This document shows positions 5,185 to 7,178 of a stretch of 7,178 bases of DNA, piece by piece; the first letter of the stretch is position 1; each line of letters starts with the position of its first letter. The DNA is from Methanobrevibacter sp. (lineage in GTDB: Archaea; Methanobacteriota; Methanobacteria; Methanobacteriales; Methanobacteriaceae). Below the pieces are notes generated by a model. That model was not told the DNA's origin and ran no database searches. It saw only the letters and a program-made list of their open reading frames with translations. The translations under genes were made by a program, and so were the position numbers. Location: NCBI GenBank assembly GCA_031289975.1, contig JAITOM010000348.1:1-7178 (forward strand), written 5' to 3'.

Positions 5185-6293
5185 TTAATCCACATACAAT
5201 TTTTTTCTATCTTCTGACATTTCTGCAATGATTTGTTCTGCTTCATTAGGGGATACGGATCTTCTATTTCCTATTTCATCTTCAACAATTACTCCATTAT
5301 TTTTAAATAGCTTATATCTTTTATTTCTTATATTTTTGTCTGGATGACATATAAACTGACATGTACTACAAGTATACTGCATTTTATAGTCTGGTACTCC
5401 TGGATGATAAAATACAGTATCTTTTTTAGGTCTTTTAACATAAGCTGCCATAGATTTTTCTCTTAATGCTTCAAATTCATTGTCTTTTTTTGGAAGATCA
5501 AATCTTCCTGGAGACCATGTAGAATATTTTTTCGAGGAATGGAGTCCTGTTGCACCACCACAAATAACTATGCATCTTATGTGTAATCTTATATTATATA
5601 AAGAAGTATAATAAAGGTTGCACCACCACAAATAACTATGCATCTCCAATGACTATTAGGTTTCTGATATTTGAAATCATTTCCACCAATATTTACTTTA
5701 ATCTTCTCATCTGAAATATAATTAGGAATACAACTAAGTTTACAAAGCATACATTCATCACAATAATTTTCTGATTCTGATATTGGGTTTGTTGGAGTTA
5801 ATTGGGCATCAGTTACAACAGAACTTAAAACTATGGATGAACCATATTCTTTTGTTAATATGCTCCCAGAATACCCGAAAAATCCCACGCCTGATCTCAC
5901 AGCTAAGTATTTATGTGAAATTAAAGGTTTTCTATCTCTTATTCCATTTGGAGTATCTTTTCTATAAATAAAATTCGGAGCTATTGGAATTGCTTTATAG
6001 TCCAGTTGATTTAAAAATCCAGCCACTTCTAAAGATATTCCTCCAGCAAATGTTGTTGTCCTAATTTTGTTTTCATTCAGCAAAAAATGTTTTTTAGCTA
6101 AATAAGGTTCTATAAATTCTTGATTGAATGGTATTGCAAAAGTAATGGATGATTTTGCACCTTTTAATACATAATTTAAGTCTGTTGATTCGGGTCCTCC
6201 TTTTAATGTATGTGTAGTTGCAATTCCAACATGTGACCCACCTAATTCAAGTATCATTTCTTTAAGACTTTCAGAAAGCTTTTCATTATCCAT
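5185..6293 (-). pseudogene. QueG-like double 4Fe-4S protein, broken by a 68-bp insertion
   Basis: Translation starts at ATG 6293 behind Shine-Dalgarno AAAGGAG (complement of 6300-6306). The frame runs 226 codons into C218-x3-C222-GGAT, then enters inserted DNA and stops at 5589-5591 after eight foreign residues. The rest continues in another frame from GLHSSKKYSTWSPGRF to the stop at 5185. Deleting 68 bp gives one 346-residue protein with cluster ligands C178-x2-C181-x2-C184-x3-C188 and C286-x2-C289-x3-C293, plus C218 and C222. This resembles the epoxyqueuosine reductase (QueG/COG1600) superfamily of cobalamin and iron-sulfur reductases; archaea lack the bacterial queuosine route, so the substrate is unknown. 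As written, the product would lose the second cluster. The downstream part has only a TTG start without a good ribosome site. Natural mutation or assembly error are both possible. Confidence 0.8.
5549..5645. repeat. 29-bp direct repeat flanking a 39-bp spacer inside the QueG-like gene
   Basis: Positions 5549-5577 and 5617-5645 are identical over 29 bp (beginning GTTGCACCACCACAAATAAC). The 39 bp between them (5578-5616) are A/T-rich and resemble neither flank. The repeat encodes RCIVICGGAT in the gene frame, so it is native gene sequence. One repeat plus the spacer equals 68 bp, which is not a multiple of three and shifts the frame. Loss by recombination between the repeats would exactly restore the gene. 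Confidence 0.85.
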
Positions 6294-6315
6294 ATTTTGC
6301 TCCTTTAATTTATTA

Positions 6316-6329
6316 AATCATTAATGATT
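6316..6329. promoter_or_regulatory. 14-bp palindrome in the leader of the QueG-like gene
   Basis: AATCATTAATGATT is a perfect 14-bp palindrome 23 nt upstream of the ATG at 6293. Close by, GTCAA-T-TTGAC (6339-6349) is a second inverted repeat. Both lie between the presumed transcript start (near 6354) and the ribosome site, where an archaeal repressor could bind. In A/T-rich DNA, short palindromes also arise by chance. Confidence 0.35.
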
Positions 6330-6375
6330 AAGGTCAATGTCAATTTGACTGAAAATTATACTGTTTTAATTAATT

Positions 6376-6383
6376 AATTTATA
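6376..6383 (-). promoter_or_regulatory. TATA-like box of the QueG-like gene
   Basis: The minus strand reads TATAAATT in GGCTATAAATTAAT. A start about 25 nt downstream falls near 6354, giving a leader of about 60 nt. The box overlaps the edge of the dispersed repeat at 6381, so the repeat may supply part of this promoter. Confidence 0.4.
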
Positions 6384-6599
6384 GCCATTTTGGAAAAGTT
6401 CTTAAATTTTGGATGATAATTTTTTTTATTAAATTATTTAATTTTAAATATTAATTTATAAAAATCGAGGGTGTGAACTTTTATGGAGGTTTATCAAAAT
6501 TTAAGGTTTTTTATATATAAAAATCCAAAAACCCCCATACTTTTCGACACCCTCTAAAAATCTATAATTTTAAATAATATAAACTTATTTTAATTAATA
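6381..6599 (+). repeat. Dispersed AT-rich repeat, copy interrupted by a palindromic element
   Basis: 6381-6466 and 6563-6599 together match the uninterrupted copy at 1301-1443. The break is at TAAAAATC, which appears on both sides of the inserted element (6459-6466 and 6555-6562) but only once in the intact copy (around 1392-1399). Confidence 0.6.
6467..6554 (+). mobile_element. Palindromic miniature element, copy B, with 8-bp target duplication
   Basis: 88 bp with perfect 8-bp inverted ends GAGGGTGT (6467-6474) and ACACCCTC (6547-6554). The two halves are imperfect inverted copies (ATGGAGGTTT on the left, AAACCCCCAT on the right), with a centre TTTTTTATATATAAAAA. Identical TAAAAATC octamers flank it. 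It encodes nothing. This fits a non-autonomous, MITE-like element moved by a transposase supplied elsewhere; no transposase is in the window. Insertion is inferred by comparing with the uninterrupted site at 1301-1443. Confidence 0.65.
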
Positions 6600-6695
6600 G
6601 AGTGCAAACTTTTATGGAGGTTTATCAAAATTTGAGGTTTTCTTTATATATAAAAATCCAAAATTTGCAAAACCTCCAAACTTTTTGACACCCTC
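6600..6695 (+). mobile_element. Palindromic miniature element, copy C
   Basis: 96 bp in the same orientation as copy B and only 45 bp after it. It begins GAGTGCAAACTTTTATGGAG and ends CTTTTTGACACCCTC. Inner arms GGAGGTTT and AAACCTCC, and beyond them CAAAATTT and CCAAAATTTG, give a long near-perfect hairpin around TTTATATATAAAAA. No clear target duplication is seen (AATTAATA on the left, TTTTGATT on the right). It lies 11 bp past the end of a possible small ORF, downstream of glyS on the minus strand. Confidence 0.6.
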
Positions 6696-6705
6696 TTTTG
6701 ATTGA

Positions 6706-6831
6706 TTATGTATTTTGTGGATTGAAGATTTTTATCAAACTTAATATTTTATTGTGATAAAGTATTATGATTTCATCAGTAACATATTTGACAGAAACAT
6801 CCATCCTCTTTTTACAGTGCCGATTTTTCAC
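6706..6831 (-). CDS. Possible 41-residue protein directly downstream of glyS
   Basis: A GTG at 6831-6829 opens a 41-codon frame to TAA at 6708-6706. The product begins MKNRHCKKRMDVSVKYVTDE and continues IIILYHNKILSLIKIFNPQN. A strong AAGGAGG lies just ahead (complement of 6834-6840), 12 nt or less past the glyS stop, which suggests translational coupling, but it is only 2 nt from the GTG and also makes ATG-TGA, so the real start is unclear. The beginning is basic with a single C6 and could be a decayed zinc-ribbon piece. I do not recognise a family. It may be a genuine small gene, a remnant of one, or chance. Confidence 0.35.
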   Translation of the reverse strand: MKNRHCKKRMDVSVKYVTDEIIILYHNKILSLIKIFNPQNT

Positions 6832-6843
6832 ATCCTCCTTATT

Positions 6844-7178
6844 TTACATCAGCATATTATAAAAATTCTCAATATATGAGTTTAACTCTGTAATTTTAAT
6901 TCTCTCTTGTTTTTCACTATCCCTGTTTCTAACTGTAACACAACTATCATCTAAACTATCAAAATCAACAGTAACAGCTAACGGAACCCCAATTTCATCA
7001 CTTCTAGCATATCTTCTACCAATAGTTCCAGAACTATCATATTCTACTGTAAAACCATTTAACCTTAAACTATCTTTAATATCATTGGCTATTTCAGGTA
7101 ATTTATCCTTTTTCATTAATGGAAAAACTGCTACTTTTATTGGACTAATACTTGGTGTGAATTTAAAGTAATCCTTAA
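6844..7178 (-). CDS. glyS: Glycyl-tRNA synthetase, C-terminal anticodon-binding part (cut by window edge)
   Basis: The minus-strand frame is open to the window edge and gives 110 complete codons ending in NMLM-stop. Upstream of M21 (7116) it continues as KDYFKFTPSISPIKVAVFPL, so that methionine is internal, not a start. The sequence SPIKVAVFPLMKKDKLPEIA, then VEYDSSGTIGRRYARSDEIGVP and TVDFDSLDDSCVTVRNRD, is the class IIa anticodon-binding domain of archaeal/eukaryal-type single-chain GlyRS, which charges tRNA-Gly in the cytoplasm. The catalytic domain lies outside the window. A possible small ORF with a strong ribosome site begins just after the stop. Confidence 0.9.
   Translation of the reverse strand, partial: KDYFKFTPSISPIKVAVFPLMKKDKLPEIANDIKDSLRLNGFTVEYDSSGTIGRRYARSDEIGVPLAVTVDFDSLDDSCVTVRNRDSEKQERIKITELNSYIENFYNMLM

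Larger units (their letters stand above)
6294..6705. other. Repeat-filled spacer upstream of the QueG-like gene
   Basis: No gene is seen here. The spacer is made up of the leader and promoter of the QueG-like gene, then a dispersed repeat copy (6381-6599) split by a palindromic element (6467-6554), then a second palindromic element (6600-6695). Nearly all of it beyond the promoter is accounted for by repeats. Confidence 0.65.

Noticed and set aside
5549..5645. CRISPR-like unit: two 29-bp repeats with a 39-bp spacer
   Set aside because: Only two repeats, no leader or cas genes, and the repeat is plainly coding sequence of the iron-sulfur protein (RCIVICGGAT).
5549..5645. Programmed ribosomal frameshift joining the two halves of the QueG-like gene
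   Set aside because: The break is a 68-bp insertion with foreign codons and a stop, not a one-base slip at a slippery site; a frameshift would keep extra residues between the two cluster regions.
5185..5649. Independent gene for the 3' half of the QueG-like gene
   Set aside because: Its frame opens with TTG inside the repeat with no suitably placed ribosome site, its first 34 residues are out-of-frame repeat and spacer, and the rest is the C-terminal part of the same protein.
6844..7116. Separate 90-residue gene starting at the ATG at 7116
   Set aside because: The frame is open upstream to the window edge and encodes conserved GlyRS sequence (SPIKVAVFPL), so this methionine is internal.

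Overview
The window looks like a piece of a very AT-rich methanogenic archaeon of the Methanobacteriales (Methanobrevibacter or Methanosphaera type). The support is an archaeal RecJ-like DHH nuclease, an archaeal winged-helix regulator of the COG1497 type, the C-terminal end of an archaeal/eukaryal-type single-chain glycyl-tRNA synthetase, archaeal TATA-like boxes about 25 nt ahead of likely transcript starts, and Shine-Dalgarno sequences of the GAGGTGA/GGTGAT kind. The genus is inferred from composition and gene content, not proven.

Layout. Positions 1-815 hold two minus-strand genes for small exported proteins: the first is cut by the window edge, the second is complete and of unknown function. 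The second has a clear TATA box and a perfect 10-bp inverted repeat at its presumed transcript start. Positions 816-1725 have no convincing gene but hold one copy of a dispersed AT-rich repeat and a 147-bp element with 21-bp terminal inverted repeats just ahead of the next promoter. Positions 1726-3150 encode the RecJ-like nuclease on the plus strand, followed by a T-rich, hairpin-containing terminator. Positions 3151-4070 are again almost gene-free, with a 43-bp direct repeat pair, a possible 18-residue peptide, and a run of five small stem-loops ahead of a TATA box. Positions 4071-4892 encode the regulator.

The right part (4893-7178) is on the minus strand. A QueG-like double 4Fe-4S protein gene (5185-6293) is broken by a 68-bp insertion bounded by a 29-bp direct repeat. 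Removing one repeat plus the spacer restores a 346-residue frame with both cysteine clusters. Upstream of it lie two copies of a palindromic element of about 90-100 bp; a third copy is at 4981-5081. One copy sits inside a second copy of the dispersed AT-rich repeat and is flanked by an 8-bp target duplication, with the uninterrupted site visible at 1301-1443. The window ends in the 3' part of glyS, followed by a possible 41-codon ORF.

The genes do not form one pathway: the housekeeping genes (RecJ-like, glyS) stand apart, separated by long repeat-rich spacers. The most noteworthy content is non-coding: a small mobile-looking palindromic element with a readable insertion history, the insertion that breaks the iron-sulfur gene, and the stem-loop array before the regulator. 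No new multi-gene system was recognised.
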